A DNA stretch of 64,000 bases from Gluconacetobacter sacchari (GTDB lineage: Bacteria > Pseudomonadota > Alphaproteobacteria > Acetobacterales > Acetobacteraceae). The stretch covers positions 1-64,000 of the forward strand of contig NZ_JABEQJ010000026.1 in the NCBI RefSeq assembly GCF_014174255.1. Reading direction: 5' to 3'. The position numbers and the translations under genes are program-made. Below the pieces are notes generated by a model that saw nothing but the letters and a program-made list of their open reading frames with translations, ran no database searches and was not told the origin of the DNA. Below are positions 42,642 to 51,464 of this stretch, in pieces. Within the stretch, counting starts at the first letter, position 1, and each line of letters begins with the position of its first letter.

Positions 42642-44063
42642 TCAGGCGCCACGCAATGCGATCGTGACCGAAAGGCCGCCGAGCGTCGATCGTTCCAGCA
42701 TCACCGAGCCGCCATGCAGGGCACAGAGTTCACGGGTAATCGCCAGCCCGAACCCCGTGCCGGCCGATTGCTCGTCCAACCGTCGCCCCTCATGCGTCAC
42801 CAGATCGATTTCGGCGTCGCTCAGCCCGCGTCCGTCGTCCTCGATCGTGATGCGCACCCGTTTCCCGTCGGCCCGGGCCGTGACGCGCACCCGTCCCGCC
42901 GCGTGCCGCCAGGCATTGTCGAGTACATTGCCCAGGAGTTCGTCGAGATCCTGCGGATCGCACCGCACATGCAGGTCGGATGGCACGTCGAGGTCCGCAT
43001 GGCATGGGGACTCGGCATGAATGCGCGCCAGCGCCTCGGCCAGGTCCTGGAGACGGGGCAGCAGAATGACGGCGGGCGAGGCGACGCCGCCGCCGGCACG
43101 CGCCCGGCCCAGATGATGGCGGATATGGCGTTCCATCGTCTCGACCAGCAGGCGCAGCCGCGCGCCCTCCGCCCCCGGCGCGTCCGCCAGGTCCAGTTTC
43201 AGGGATGCCAGCGGTGTCTTGAGGCCATGGGCCAGGTTCGACACATGGGTTCGCGCCTGCGCGACCGCGTTCTCGTTGGCAACGATCAGCCCGTCCAGTT
43301 CCTCCACCAGCGGCACCAGTTCGGTGGGCTCCGAGACGGCGATCCGGCGCAGGCGCCCGGCCTTCACCTCGGCCACCATGCGGCGTAGCCGGACGACCGG
43401 CCGCAACCCGACGCGGATCTGCACCGCCAGCGCCGCCAGCATGATCCCGCCCATGGCGAGGACGCTTTCGGCCAGAGGCGTCGCCGCGGCGCGCAGGGGC
43501 TGCTCCACGATCTCGCGCGGCGCCGCGGTCACGATCGTGACCTGTCCGGCGCCCTGGCCGAAGGCGGCCACCCGGTAATGCACGGCGTGGCCCTGCGCGT
43601 CCCGCCCGTCCATGGGGCGCAGATCCGGCGGCATGCCATGAAGCCGCAGCGCATCCGCGATGCCGAAAGGCGCGCCCGGACGCGGCATATCCGGCGGGGC
43701 CGGCGGCGGGTCCCGCAGCCGGTCCGACAGCGGATCGGGCGGCAGCGACAGCGCCTGGCCGCCCAGCGAGACCGACCGGACGATACCGAACGGCCCCCTG
43801 GCCTCCCACACCCAGCCGGAGCCCGGCTGGTCGAAGGGCGGCAGGTCCCCCGCATGCAGGGCGGCGGCGGGATGATCGGGATTGCGATCCAGCGTGCGCG
43901 CGATCAGCGCGATCTCCGTGTCGAGGCGCAGATCGAGCGTCTGGAGCACGAAATGCCCGAACACCCCGGCGATGACCGACGCCGAGACGGTAATGCCCAG
44001 CAACAGCGCGCCGCCCGCCGTCACGAGCAGGCGGCCGGTCAGCGAGCGCGGCAGCAGCCTCAT
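42642..44063 (-). CDS. Sensor histidine kinase (PhoQ/QseC-like)
   Basis: 473 aa. Two membrane helices flank a periplasmic domain of about 150 residues rich in Pro and Asp (TM1 LLVTAGGALLLGITVSASV; TM2 SVLAMGGIMLAALAVQIRV). The cytoplasmic H-box is NLAHGLKTPL with His279, then the N-box NVLDNAWRHA and G-boxes DDGRGL and GTGFGLAI. HGLKTPL in place of HELRTPL is typical of the PhoQ branch. The start overlaps the regulator stop (ATGA). Confidence 0.9.
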   Translation of the reverse strand: MRLLPRSLTGRLLVTAGGALLLGITVSASVIAGVFGHFVLQTLDLRLDTEIALIARTLDRNPDHPAAALHAGDLPPFDQPGSGWVWEARGPFGIVRSVSLGGQALSLPPDPLSDRLRDPPPAPPDMPRPGAPFGIADALRLHGMPPDLRPMDGRDAQGHAVHYRVAAFGQGAGQVTIVTAAPREIVEQPLRAAATPLAESVLAMGGIMLAALAVQIRVGLRPVVRLRRMVAEVKAGRLRRIAVSEPTELVPLVEELDGLIVANENAVAQARTHVSNLAHGLKTPLASLKLDLADAPGAEGARLRLLVETMERHIRHHLGRARAGGGVASPAVILLPRLQDLAEALARIHAESPCHADLDVPSDLHVRCDPQDLDELLGNVLDNAWRHAAGRVRVTARADGKRVRITIEDDGRGLSDAEIDLVTHEGRRLDEQSAGTGFGLAITRELCALHGGSVMLERSTLGGLSVTIALRGA

Positions 44064-44731
44064 GAGGAGGCGTCGCCCGCCGTCAGGCGATAGCCGCGCC
44101 CCCGGATCGTCTCGATCATCCCGGCACCGATCTTGCGGCGCAGGCGGCCGATGATGACCTCGATCGAATTGGATTCGACCTCCGCGCCCCCTTCATAGAC
44201 CCGCTCGAACAGGTCCAGCCGCTCGATGACCGCTTCCCGCCGCATCATCAGGCAGGACAGGACGCGCCATTCGAGCGCGGTCAGCCGCAGCGGCATCCCG
44301 TCGCGTTCGAACTGCCCCGTCTGGGCGTCCATCATCAGCGCGCCGCACACGATCCGGCTGCCGGCATGTCCGGCGGCCCGACGGACGAGGGCGCGCAGGC
44401 GCATCACCAGCTCTTCCATGCGGAACGGCTTGACGAGATAATCGTCGGCGCCGGCCTTGAACCCCCGTACCTTTTCCGACCAGCCATCCCGCGCCGTCAG
44501 GATCAGCACCGGCAGGGGCCGCTGCGCCTTGCGCCAGGCATGCAGCACGCCGATGCCGTCCAGGGTGGGCAGTCCAAGGTCCAGCACCGCGACGTCATAG
44601 GCCTCGGTACACCCCAGATGCGCCGCGTCCTCGCCATCGGCGGCGCTGTCCACGGCGAAATATTCCGCGCGCAGGGCCGTGGCGATCCGGTCCGACAGGG
44701 CCGCGTCGTCTTCCACCAGCAGGATCCGCAT
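44060..44731 (-). CDS. OmpR-family response regulator (QseB/PhoP-like)
   Basis: 223 aa. Receiver domain with acidic pocket VEDDAAL, phosphoacceptor Asp51 in AVLDLGLP and switch Lys in DDYLVKPF. The C-terminal winged helix contains LTALEWRVLSCLM and IEVIIGRLRRKIG. It pairs with the kinase encoded downstream. Direct repeats at 44777-44805 in its own promoter suggest autoregulation and control of the divergent gene. Confidence 0.92.
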   Translation of the reverse strand: MRILLVEDDAALSDRIATALRAEYFAVDSAADGEDAAHLGCTEAYDVAVLDLGLPTLDGIGVLHAWRKAQRPLPVLILTARDGWSEKVRGFKAGADDYLVKPFRMEELVMRLRALVRRAAGHAGSRIVCGALMMDAQTGQFERDGMPLRLTALEWRVLSCLMMRREAVIERLDLFERVYEGGAEVESNSIEVIIGRLRRKIGAGMIETIRGRGYRLTAGDASS

Positions 44732-44776
44732 ACCGTCCACCCTCCCTGTCCAGGTGGCGTTGCTAGCGCCGGAAAG

Positions 44777-44805
44777 CTGAACACAGCCTGAACGGGCGGG
44801 TTCAG
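44777..44805. promoter_or_regulatory. CTGAAC repeats, probable response-regulator box
   Basis: CTGAAC at 44777-44782 and 44788-44793 have an 11-base period, the usual spacing of OmpR-family half-sites. A third copy is inverted (GTTCAG, 44800-44805). The set lies between the divergent response regulator and the poly-proline protein gene, placed to control both. Repeats are seen; binding is inferred. Confidence 0.6.
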
Positions 44806-44864
44806 CGTCCGTCAGGCCGGCCCTGATAGGTATCGATCCGTTCCAGAGCAGAGGATGCATCATC

Positions 44865-45332
44865 ATGACGGACATTGCCAAAGCCCCGCGGGCACGGCGC
44901 CCGGTCGCCCTCGACGCGGCGATCGCGACGGGCTTCGCCCTCGCGGGCGCGGTCGCCGGAGGCGCTTTCGTGGCATGGACACGGCCCGCGATCGAGATCG
45001 CGCCGCTTGCCCCCGTGCCGATCGCGCAACTCGCGGCGGCGACCGGCCCGGTCACGATCCGCGCCCGTGTCGCGGAAATTTTCGGTCACGATGCCATCGT
45101 CGCGGATGCGACCGGACGGGCCCTGGTCGATTTCGGCCCCGGCGGCGATACGGCACCGTTGGTGACGGTGGGCGCGACCCCGCTGATCCAGGGCGTGTTC
45201 GACCAGGGAATCCTTCACGCCACCTTCCTGCAGGACGAAGCGGGGCATGTGACCGCACTCGGGCCGCCGCCGCCGCCGCCGCCACCACCACCGCCACCAC
45301 CGCCACCACCACCTCCTCCTCCCGGCGGATGA
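44865..45332 (+). CDS. Membrane-anchored OB-fold-like protein with a 20-proline tail
   Basis: 155 aa. An N-terminal helix (AIATGFALAGAVAGGAFVAW) precedes an all-beta region (GPVTIRARVAEIFGHDAIVA, then LVTVGATPLIQGVF) resembling a bacterial OB fold such as YgiW. In Escherichia coli ygiW stands beside qseBC, matching the regulator pair here. The C-terminus is exactly 20 Pro codons (45264-45323) using all four Pro codons, then Gly-Gly-stop. Such a run should stall ribosomes and need EF-P. Its end overlaps antisense to the MFS gene. Confidence 0.65.
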   Translation: MTDIAKAPRARRPVALDAAIATGFALAGAVAGGAFVAWTRPAIEIAPLAPVPIAQLAAATGPVTIRARVAEIFGHDAIVADATGRALVDFGPGGDTAPLVTVGATPLIQGVFDQGILHATFLQDEAGHVTALGPPPPPPPPPPPPPPPPPPPPGG

Positions 45333-46712
45333 CACCCTCCGCCACCGCCGGCATCCGGCCGAATGCCGGCGAATCCCAGCACCGCGCCGAGACCGAGCAG
45401 GACGACCGTCACCAGCAACGCCTCATGCATGCCCCGGATGAACGGCCCCGTGCCGTCATGGCGGACGAGATACCCGAACAGCGCCACCCCGATCATGCCG
45501 CCCACCTGCCGCGCCGAATTCAACAGCCCCGAGGCGATCCCGGCCCGGGCATGTGGAACGGATGTCAGGGTCGCGTTGGTGATCGTGGGAATGGCCAGCG
45601 CGATGCCGCTGCCCGCCAGCCGCATCGGGCCGGCGAGCGACCAGTAGGAACCCGCCGTCGACACCGGCAGCAGCAGGCTATAGCCGAGCGCCGACAGGCC
45701 CATCCCCATCGCCGTCAGGCGATGGGGGCCGACGCGACCGACGATCCGCCCGGCCAGGACATTCATGATCGCCAGCATGGCCATCATCGGCAGAAAGGCC
45801 AGTCCGGTCGCCTGCGGCGAATAGTGCCGGACCGTCTGGAAATAGAGACTCAGCATGAAGACGCCGCCATAGAACGCCAGATTGGCGATCAGCCCGATCG
45901 CCGTGGCACTCCGCAGCGTCGCGTCCCGAAACAGGTCCAGCGGGCAGCATGGCGGACGGATTGCCCGCTTCAAGCCGGAGGAACAGCGCCCCGAGCAGCC
46001 CGGCCGCGACAAGGCCCGCGCCGACGACCGGGTCGGTCCAGCCACGGCCGCTCGCCTCCGTCAGCGCCATCGTCAGCCCCGACAGCGCAAGGGCGGCGGC
46101 GATCTGGCCGGCGAGGTCGAGCCCGCGACGGGGGTGTTTCGGCGAGGCCGGCGCATGGCGCGCGGTCAGCCAGAGACCGAGCACGCCGATCGGCAGATTG
46201 ACGAGGAAGATGGCGCGCCAGCCCGCGACGGCGATCAGGAGCCCGCCGACGACCGGCCCCGCGGCAAGCGCGATTCCACCGCCGGCACCCCACCACCCCA
46301 CCGCCCGATTGCGTTCCTCGGGGTCGTGAAAGGCCTGACGCAGCAACGAGAGCGAATTCGGGACCAGGAGCGCGGCCCCGATCCCCTGCACGAACCTGGC
46401 CCCGTTCAACAGGTCCAGGCCGGGGGCAAGGCCGCATCCCAGCGATGCGAGCGTGAACAGCGCAAACCCGGCCATGAAGACCGGCCGCGCGCCGACCCGG
46501 TCGCCGAGCGCCCCGGCCGTCAGCAACAGCGCCGCGAAGGCCAGCGTATAGGCGTTGACGACCCATTGCAGGCCGCTCATGCCAGCCCGGAACGCGGCGT
46601 GCAGCGCCTCCAGCGCCACGTTGACGACGCTGACATCCATCAGGACGACGACAAAGCCAAGGCATGACGCCACCTGCACGAGCCTGGACGGACCGATCGA
46701 TACGCGAGACAT
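45215..46712 (-). pseudogene. DHA2-type MFS transporter, frameshifted
   Basis: Starts at ATG 46712 (SIGPSRLVQVASCLGF, then LMDVSVVNVALEALHAAF, and WVVNAYTLAFAALLLTAGAL). The normal frame breaks in a GGG run at 45942-45944: one extra base separates LEAGNPSAMLP from LDLFRDATLRSATAIGL. The remaining six or so helices continue in the next frame, then the frame runs through a poly-Gly tail antisense to the 20-Pro gene. As given it would be non-functional unless the shift is a sequencing error or is bypassed. Divergent from a LysR gene. Confidence 0.8.
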
Positions 46713-46753
46713 GCAGACCCTTTCCCTGCCCGGTGTGCGGGCACCATCAGGGA

Positions 46754-46783
46754 TCGACGGTCGGTGCGTAAATTCCATATAAT
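46754..46783 (+). promoter_or_regulatory. Promoter of the LysR gene
   Basis: A perfect TATAAT (46778-46783) lies 29 bases before the ATG at 46812. A weak -35, TCGACG (46754-46759), is 18 bases upstream of it. It lies in the gap shared with the divergent MFS gene. Confidence 0.5.
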
Positions 46784-46811
46784 CTCGTCCCAGACCGGGA
46801 AAAACGCACAG

Positions 46812-48134
46812 ATGTTCGATTGGGAAGACCTCCGCCACTTTCTCGCCGTCGCCCAGGCGGGAACGTTGTCGGGCGCGGCACGCCGTTTGAAGGTCGATCA
46901 TGCAACGGTCAGCCGTCGGCTGGCGGCGCTCGAGACGTCGTTGCGGATGAGACTCGTCGACCGCCTGCCGCGATCGTGCCGCTTGACGCCGACGGGAGAC
47001 CAGATCGTCCGGCTCGCCTCACAGATGGAGGCCAGTGCCTTCGCGATAGAGAGAACCGTTCACGCCGCGCGATCGCCTTTCGTCGGCAAGGTCACCGTCA
47101 GCGCGCCGCCGGTCCTCGCGACCAATGTCTTCGCCGGGCAGGTTCTCGCCTTTCACAGGCGGCATCCCGACATCCAGCTTTCCATTGCCAGCCAGGCGCA
47201 GCAGGTTTCGCTCAGCCGGCGCGAGGCCGATATCGCGGTGCGCCTGTCGCGCCCCACCGAGGCCAGCAGCGTCACGCGCCGGCTCGGCAGCATGGCGTTC
47301 GCGCTCTTCGCGCGCCGCGACTACGCCCGGCGCGACCAGCCCGCGGCATGGGAATTCATCGCCTATGACGCGCAATATGCCGATATGCCGCACCAGCACT
47401 GGCTTCTGGCCGTCGCGGGCTCCCGTCCCGTCGTCTGCGAAGTCAGCGACATCACCAGCCAGCACGTCGCGGCGCGCACGGGCATCGGCGTCGCGGGCCT
47501 GCCCTGCTTTCTCGGCGATGCCGACCCGGCCCTGGAACGCCTGCCCTGCGATGGCGCGGATTTTTCCAGGGAAATCTGGCTCGTCGTCCACGCGGATCTG
47601 AAGCACGCGCCGCAGATTCGCGCCGTGACGGATTTTATCGTCGCGACCATGACAGAATCCGGTCTTGGACCGGACCCGCGTCGCCAGGGCCGCCCGTCAG
47701 AACCTGGCGATCAGCGTGACCCCCGCGATCATCAGCCCCGCTCCGGCGATCCGATAGGGATTGAGCGCATGGGGCGCCATATGCAGGAGGCCGAAATGGT
47801 CGATCAGCAGGCTGGCGATGATATTCGCCGTGATCGTGGCGCCATTCACCGGCCCCGCGCCCAGCTTCCGGATCAGGAGCAGGCCGGCGAAGACCGCGAC
47901 GGCGCCGGTCACGCCTCCCAGCGGCGCCCACCACGGCATCCGCGCGACATCGCCCACGGTCGGCAGCGGCCTGGGCATGCAGGCAAAAAGACCGATCGCC
48001 AGGAACAGCACGAGCAGGAACGAGATGGAGGTCGCCAGCCACGGATTGACCATGGACCGGTTGAGCGCGCCGTTCATCACGGCCCCCACCGCTTGCAGCA
48101 TGCCGGCGACGAAGATGAAGGGAAAAGCCCATGA
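46812..48134 (+). CDS. LysR-family regulator with antisense read-through tail
   Basis: The first about 295 residues are an ordinary LysR protein: HTH (EDLRHFLAVAQAGTLSGAAR, then ATVSRRLAALETSLRMRL) and effector domain to about IRAVTDFIVATM near 47655. The frame then stays open another 150 codons, running antisense through the YdcZ-like gene, giving 440 aa in all with a Pro/Arg/Asp-rich tail. The natural end was probably near 47700 and was lost by a small indel, or the tail is simply tolerated. Divergent from the broken MFS gene, its likely target. Confidence 0.7.
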   Translation: MFDWEDLRHFLAVAQAGTLSGAARRLKVDHATVSRRLAALETSLRMRLVDRLPRSCRLTPTGDQIVRLASQMEASAFAIERTVHAARSPFVGKVTVSAPPVLATNVFAGQVLAFHRRHPDIQLSIASQAQQVSLSRREADIAVRLSRPTEASSVTRRLGSMAFALFARRDYARRDQPAAWEFIAYDAQYADMPHQHWLLAVAGSRPVVCEVSDITSQHVAARTGIGVAGLPCFLGDADPALERLPCDGADFSREIWLVVHADLKHAPQIRAVTDFIVATMTESGLGPDPRRQGRPSEPGDQRDPRDHQPRSGDPIGIERMGRHMQEAEMVDQQAGDDIRRDRGAIHRPRAQLPDQEQAGEDRDGAGHASQRRPPRHPRDIAHGRQRPGHAGKKTDRQEQHEQERDGGRQPRIDHGPVERAVHHGPHRLQHAGDEDEGKSP

Positions 48135-48143
48135 TGCGTTCAT
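47697..48143 (-). CDS. DMT-superfamily YdcZ (DUF606)-like membrane protein
   Basis: 148 aa, about five helices: FPFIFVAGMLQAVGAVMNGA, LATSISFLLVLFLAIGLFAC, GGVTGAVAVFAGLLLIRKLG, ATITANIIASLLIDHFG and a C-terminal AGAGLMIAGVTLIA. Fits the small DMT family whose members may export metabolites. It lies 24 bases after the ArsB-like gene on the same strand. The opposite strand carries the tail of the LysR frame. Confidence 0.82.
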   Translation of the reverse strand: MNASWAFPFIFVAGMLQAVGAVMNGALNRSMVNPWLATSISFLLVLFLAIGLFACMPRPLPTVGDVARMPWWAPLGGVTGAVAVFAGLLLIRKLGAGPVNGATITANIIASLLIDHFGLLHMAPHALNPYRIAGAGLMIAGVTLIARF

Positions 48144-48167
48144 GACAGGGTCCTCCGACAGGGTAGG

Positions 48168-49421
48168 TCAGCCGATCAGCAGGCGCGCCCCCAATGCGCC
48201 GGCCAGCGCGGCCGGCATGGCGATCGCCCCGACTTTCAGGAATTGCAGGAAACCGACATCCTCGCCCTCGCGGCGGATCACCTGAAGCCACAGGATCGTC
48301 GCCAGGGACCCGGTGATGGAAAGATTGGGCCCCAGATCGACGCCGATCAGCAGGTTGTCGACCATCAGACGCGGCACGTCCGACTGGCCGATCGCCTCGC
48401 TCGCGATCAGGCCCGCCGGCAGGTTGTTCATGATATTCGACACGAATGCCAGAATGGCCCCCGGCCACAGCGACGCGGCGGGGCCGCCGCTGGCCGCCGC
48501 CCCGTGCAACGCGTCGGCGATCAGGCGAACGAGGCCGGTGCGCTCCAGCGCGCCCACCAGTACGAACAGCCCGGCCACCAGCGGCAGCACGCCCCACGAA
48601 ATCCGTCGCGCCAGGGCAAGGGGCGGGCGGCGCGCCAGGGCCGAAACGCCCAAGGCCGTCGCCATGCCGGCCACCGCCGTCGGCAGGCCGAGCGGCCGAT
48701 CGAAGGCGGAAACCGTCACCAGCAGGACCGCCGTCAGCGCGATTCCGGCGAACGCCGCCTTGCCCCCCGCGTCGAGCCGCGTCGCCGCCACCTGGCGCGC
48801 GCAGCCCTGGCGCAGATGGCCGCGTTCGAGGACGCGCAGCACGAAATAGGTGATCGCGATCGCCAGGGCCGACGGCAGGGCGAAGGACGCCAGCCACGTG
48901 CCGAGGGGCGGCAGGTGGCCGTCATACAGCACGAGATTGGCCGGATTGGACAGCGGCAGCACGAAGCTGGCGGCATTGGCGATCAGCGCGCAGGCGAACA
49001 GCATCGGCAACGGGTCGGCCTCCGCCCTTTTCGCCGCGGCGAACACCGCGGGCGTCAGGACGACGGCCGTGGCATCGTTGGACATGAAGGTGGTGACGGC
49101 GACGCCCGTCAGATAGACCAGCGTGAACAATCGCGTGGTCGAGCCCGCCGCGTGATTGACGGCGAGCGTCGCCAGCCAGTCGAACAGGCCATGAACGCGC
49201 GCCGTTTCGCTCAGCAGCATCATGCCGGTGAGGAAGAGATAGACGTCCGCCCCCCTGAAAAGGGAGTCCGTCGCGGTGGAAACCGGAATCAGCCCGGCGA
49301 CCACGAGCAGGAGCGCGCCCGATACCGCCCAGATCCATTCCGGCAGGCGAAAGGGCCGGATGATCACGCCCGCGGTGGCAAGGGCGGCGATCGTCCAGAT
49401 CGCCTCACGGTCGAAGGTCAT
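48168..49421 (-). CDS. ArsB/NhaD-type ion transporter
   Basis: 417 aa, about 11 helices. ArsB-like motifs: GADVYLFLTGMMLLSETARV, TTFMSNDATAVVLTPAVFAA, ANAASFVLPLSNPANLVLYD and the second repeat SNIMNNLPAGLIAS. ArsB exports arsenite, but other family members carry Na+ or dicarboxylates. No arsR or arsC is nearby, so arsenic is not established. Follows the MFS gene by 25 bases. Confidence 0.82.
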   Translation of the reverse strand: MTFDREAIWTIAALATAGVIIRPFRLPEWIWAVSGALLLVVAGLIPVSTATDSLFRGADVYLFLTGMMLLSETARVHGLFDWLATLAVNHAAGSTTRLFTLVYLTGVAVTTFMSNDATAVVLTPAVFAAAKRAEADPLPMLFACALIANAASFVLPLSNPANLVLYDGHLPPLGTWLASFALPSALAIAITYFVLRVLERGHLRQGCARQVAATRLDAGGKAAFAGIALTAVLLVTVSAFDRPLGLPTAVAGMATALGVSALARRPPLALARRISWGVLPLVAGLFVLVGALERTGLVRLIADALHGAAASGGPAASLWPGAILAFVSNIMNNLPAGLIASEAIGQSDVPRLMVDNLLIGVDLGPNLSITGSLATILWLQVIRREGEDVGFLQFLKVGAIAMPAALAGALGARLLIG

Positions 49422-49446
49422 GTCGCGTTGCCATACTCCACGGAAC

Positions 49447-50700
49447 TCACGCCGCCCGGTCGCTCGCGGGTCTGATGATGGGGGCGAAGCCGATCCAGAG
49501 AAGCAGCGACAGGACGGCGAGGCAACCGAGCGTGTAGAACGCGGCGGGGTATCCGAGTTCCTCCGCCATCCACCCGCCGAGGGCAGGGGACAGGCTGGCG
49601 CCCACGCCCTGGGCGGTCATGACCATGCCCTGTCCGACATTGACACGGCCTGTCCCGTCCAGGAGGCGGGCGACCAGACCGGGCACGGCGACGCTTTGCA
49701 GCCCCGCGCCGATGCCGTCCAGCGTCTGCACCGGCCAGACGCCCCAGTGCTGGATGAAGGTGCCGGCAAGCAGGCCACGCAAGGGCAGGGCGGCAAAGGA
49801 CACCAGCAAGACCACCCAGTAGCCGCGGCGCGCGACGAAGCGCGCGGCCAGCAGGCTGGTGACGATCATGACGGCCTGCGCGACGACGACGGTCGCGGCC
49901 GTGAACATGGCGGGGTCGCCCAGCCCGGCACCCACCACGGCCATGCCGTAGAGGGGCAGCATGGCCGCATTGCCGAGATGGAAGAAGCACAGGCACGCCG
50001 CCAGGACGATCAGGGGCTTGTGGCGGAAAAACGATCCCGGGCCCTCGGCCCGGTCATGCAGGGGCCGGCCGGCGACGCGTTCCAGCCCGCGCGCGGCCTG
50101 GTGATCGATGGCCCGTTCCGGAATCGCGAGCACCGAGGCGACGGCCAGCACGCCGAAGGCGGCGGACAGGAAGAAGATGGCCGGCAAACCGAAACGCCAG
50201 CCCAGCCAGCCCGACAGGCCCGCGCCGACCATGTTGCCGGCGTGGTTCCACGCCTGATTGCGCCCCATCTGCGCGGCGAAGCCCTGCTGGCGGACGATCC
50301 CCAGCGTCATGCCGGCCATGGCGGGGCCGATGGCGGCGCCCGCGATGGCCGTCGCCAGTTGGCTGAGCGTCACGACCATGGCCGATTGCGACACCAGGAG
50401 CAGAAACGAGCCCAGGATGGTGCAGAGCCCGGTGACGACGACGACCAGGCGTTTCCTGCGCGTGTAATCGATGAAGGCGCCGGTGGGAATCGTCGCCACC
50501 ATGCCCGCGATGCCGCCGATGGTCATCACCGACCCGATCGGACCGGTGCGCCAGCCATGATGTTGCAGGAAGATGCCGAGAAACGGCCCGATGCCGGCCT
50601 GCACGTCGGCCATGAAGAAATTGAGCGCACACAGGCCGAAGAGCGTGCGGTGCCAGGGATTGCCGTGCATCCGCGTGCCTGCGGCAATCGTAGGCATCAT
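49447..50700 (-). CDS. MFS transporter
   Basis: 417 aa from ATG 50700, about 12 helices. Motifs: FGLCALNFFMADVQAGIGPF in helix 1, TGAFIDYTRRKRLVVVV as loop-2/3, and RQQGFAAQMGRNQAWNHAGN in the middle. The last resembles MFS proteins of an uncharacterised bacterial group that carry a GRNQ(A/S) motif. Starts further upstream would fall within the promoter at 50735-50763. Substrate unknown. Confidence 0.82.
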   Translation of the reverse strand: MMPTIAAGTRMHGNPWHRTLFGLCALNFFMADVQAGIGPFLGIFLQHHGWRTGPIGSVMTIGGIAGMVATIPTGAFIDYTRRKRLVVVVTGLCTILGSFLLLVSQSAMVVTLSQLATAIAGAAIGPAMAGMTLGIVRQQGFAAQMGRNQAWNHAGNMVGAGLSGWLGWRFGLPAIFFLSAAFGVLAVASVLAIPERAIDHQAARGLERVAGRPLHDRAEGPGSFFRHKPLIVLAACLCFFHLGNAAMLPLYGMAVVGAGLGDPAMFTAATVVVAQAVMIVTSLLAARFVARRGYWVVLLVSFAALPLRGLLAGTFIQHWGVWPVQTLDGIGAGLQSVAVPGLVARLLDGTGRVNVGQGMVMTAQGVGASLSPALGGWMAEELGYPAAFYTLGCLAVLSLLLWIGFAPIIRPASDRAA

Positions 50701-50734
50701 GAAACCTAATTCCGTACGCGGGTCATGCCTCTTA

Positions 50735-50763
50735 ATCATGCGGCATAAGGTACGATCAGTCAA
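50735..50763 (-). promoter_or_regulatory. Promoter of the MFS gene
   Basis: Read leftward, TTGACT (50758-50763) and CATGAT (50735-50740) are 17 bases apart, ending 34 bases before the ATG at 50700. It lies between the nitroreductase and MFS genes, so the latter can be transcribed separately. Confidence 0.45.
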
Positions 50764-50795
50764 GCGTTTCCTGTCGAAAAACCACGTGCCCGCCG

Positions 50796-51401
50796 TCAAA
50801 ACCTGTCATAGGCGATGATATCGGCATCCGCGATCCGTCCGCCATGCGGCGGCAGGTCGCCCATGCCCTTTCCGATCGCGACGAACATGACCAGCGCATG
50901 GTCCCTGGGCAGGCGGACGATCTCCGCGACCTGCTCGAAATCGAACCCGTCCATCGGGCAGGTATCGTAGCCGAACGCCGCCGCCGCCATCATCAGGGCA
51001 TAGGCCGCCATGCCGGCGGAACGGAAGGCCTCGTCGCGCTGCATGGCCGGGTTGTTTTCATAATACTGGGTAATCATCGAGACATATTTCTCGCGCATCG
51101 CCTCCGGCGCGTCCTTCCAGTAGCGCCCCGGGTCCTTCGCATAGGCATGCATGTCCGCGCACAGGACGATCAGCGCCGAACATTCCTCGATCTGCGGCTG
51201 GTTCCACGCCACCGCCTTGATCGCGGCCCGCACGGCGGGGTCGCGCACCACCAGGAAGCGCCAGTTCTGGATATTGAACGCGGTCGGCGCGGTGCGGGCG
51301 GCATGCAGGATGGCGGCCAGGGTCTCGCCCGGCATCTCATGGCCCGCGTCGAAATGTTTCACCGCGCGCCGCGCATGCATCGTATCCAGGATCTCGTTCA
51401 T
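50796..51401 (-). CDS. Nitroreductase-family FMN oxidoreductase
   Basis: 201 aa. N-terminal ARRAVKHFDAGHEMPGETL and TAPTAFNIQNWRFLVVRDP match the FMN-binding RxxxxxF and SxxNxQ-type motifs. C-terminal VAIGKGMGDLPPHGGR completes the fold. Such enzymes reduce quinones or nitro compounds with NAD(P)H. Same strand as the pirin-like gene upstream (63-base gap). Confidence 0.88.
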   Translation of the reverse strand: MNEILDTMHARRAVKHFDAGHEMPGETLAAILHAARTAPTAFNIQNWRFLVVRDPAVRAAIKAVAWNQPQIEECSALIVLCADMHAYAKDPGRYWKDAPEAMREKYVSMITQYYENNPAMQRDEAFRSAGMAAYALMMAAAAFGYDTCPMDGFDFEQVAEIVRLPRDHALVMFVAIGKGMGDLPPHGGRIADADIIAYDRF

Positions 51402-51464
51402 CTCGTCCTCTCCTTCTCTCTGGCCCGTGGCGCGGTCCCGCCCGGCTTCACGGCATCGTCCGCG

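Noticed and set aside
48168-49421. Arsenic resistance operon
   Set aside because: Only an ArsB-like permease is present; no arsR, arsC, arsH or arsA nearby, so the substrate is left open.
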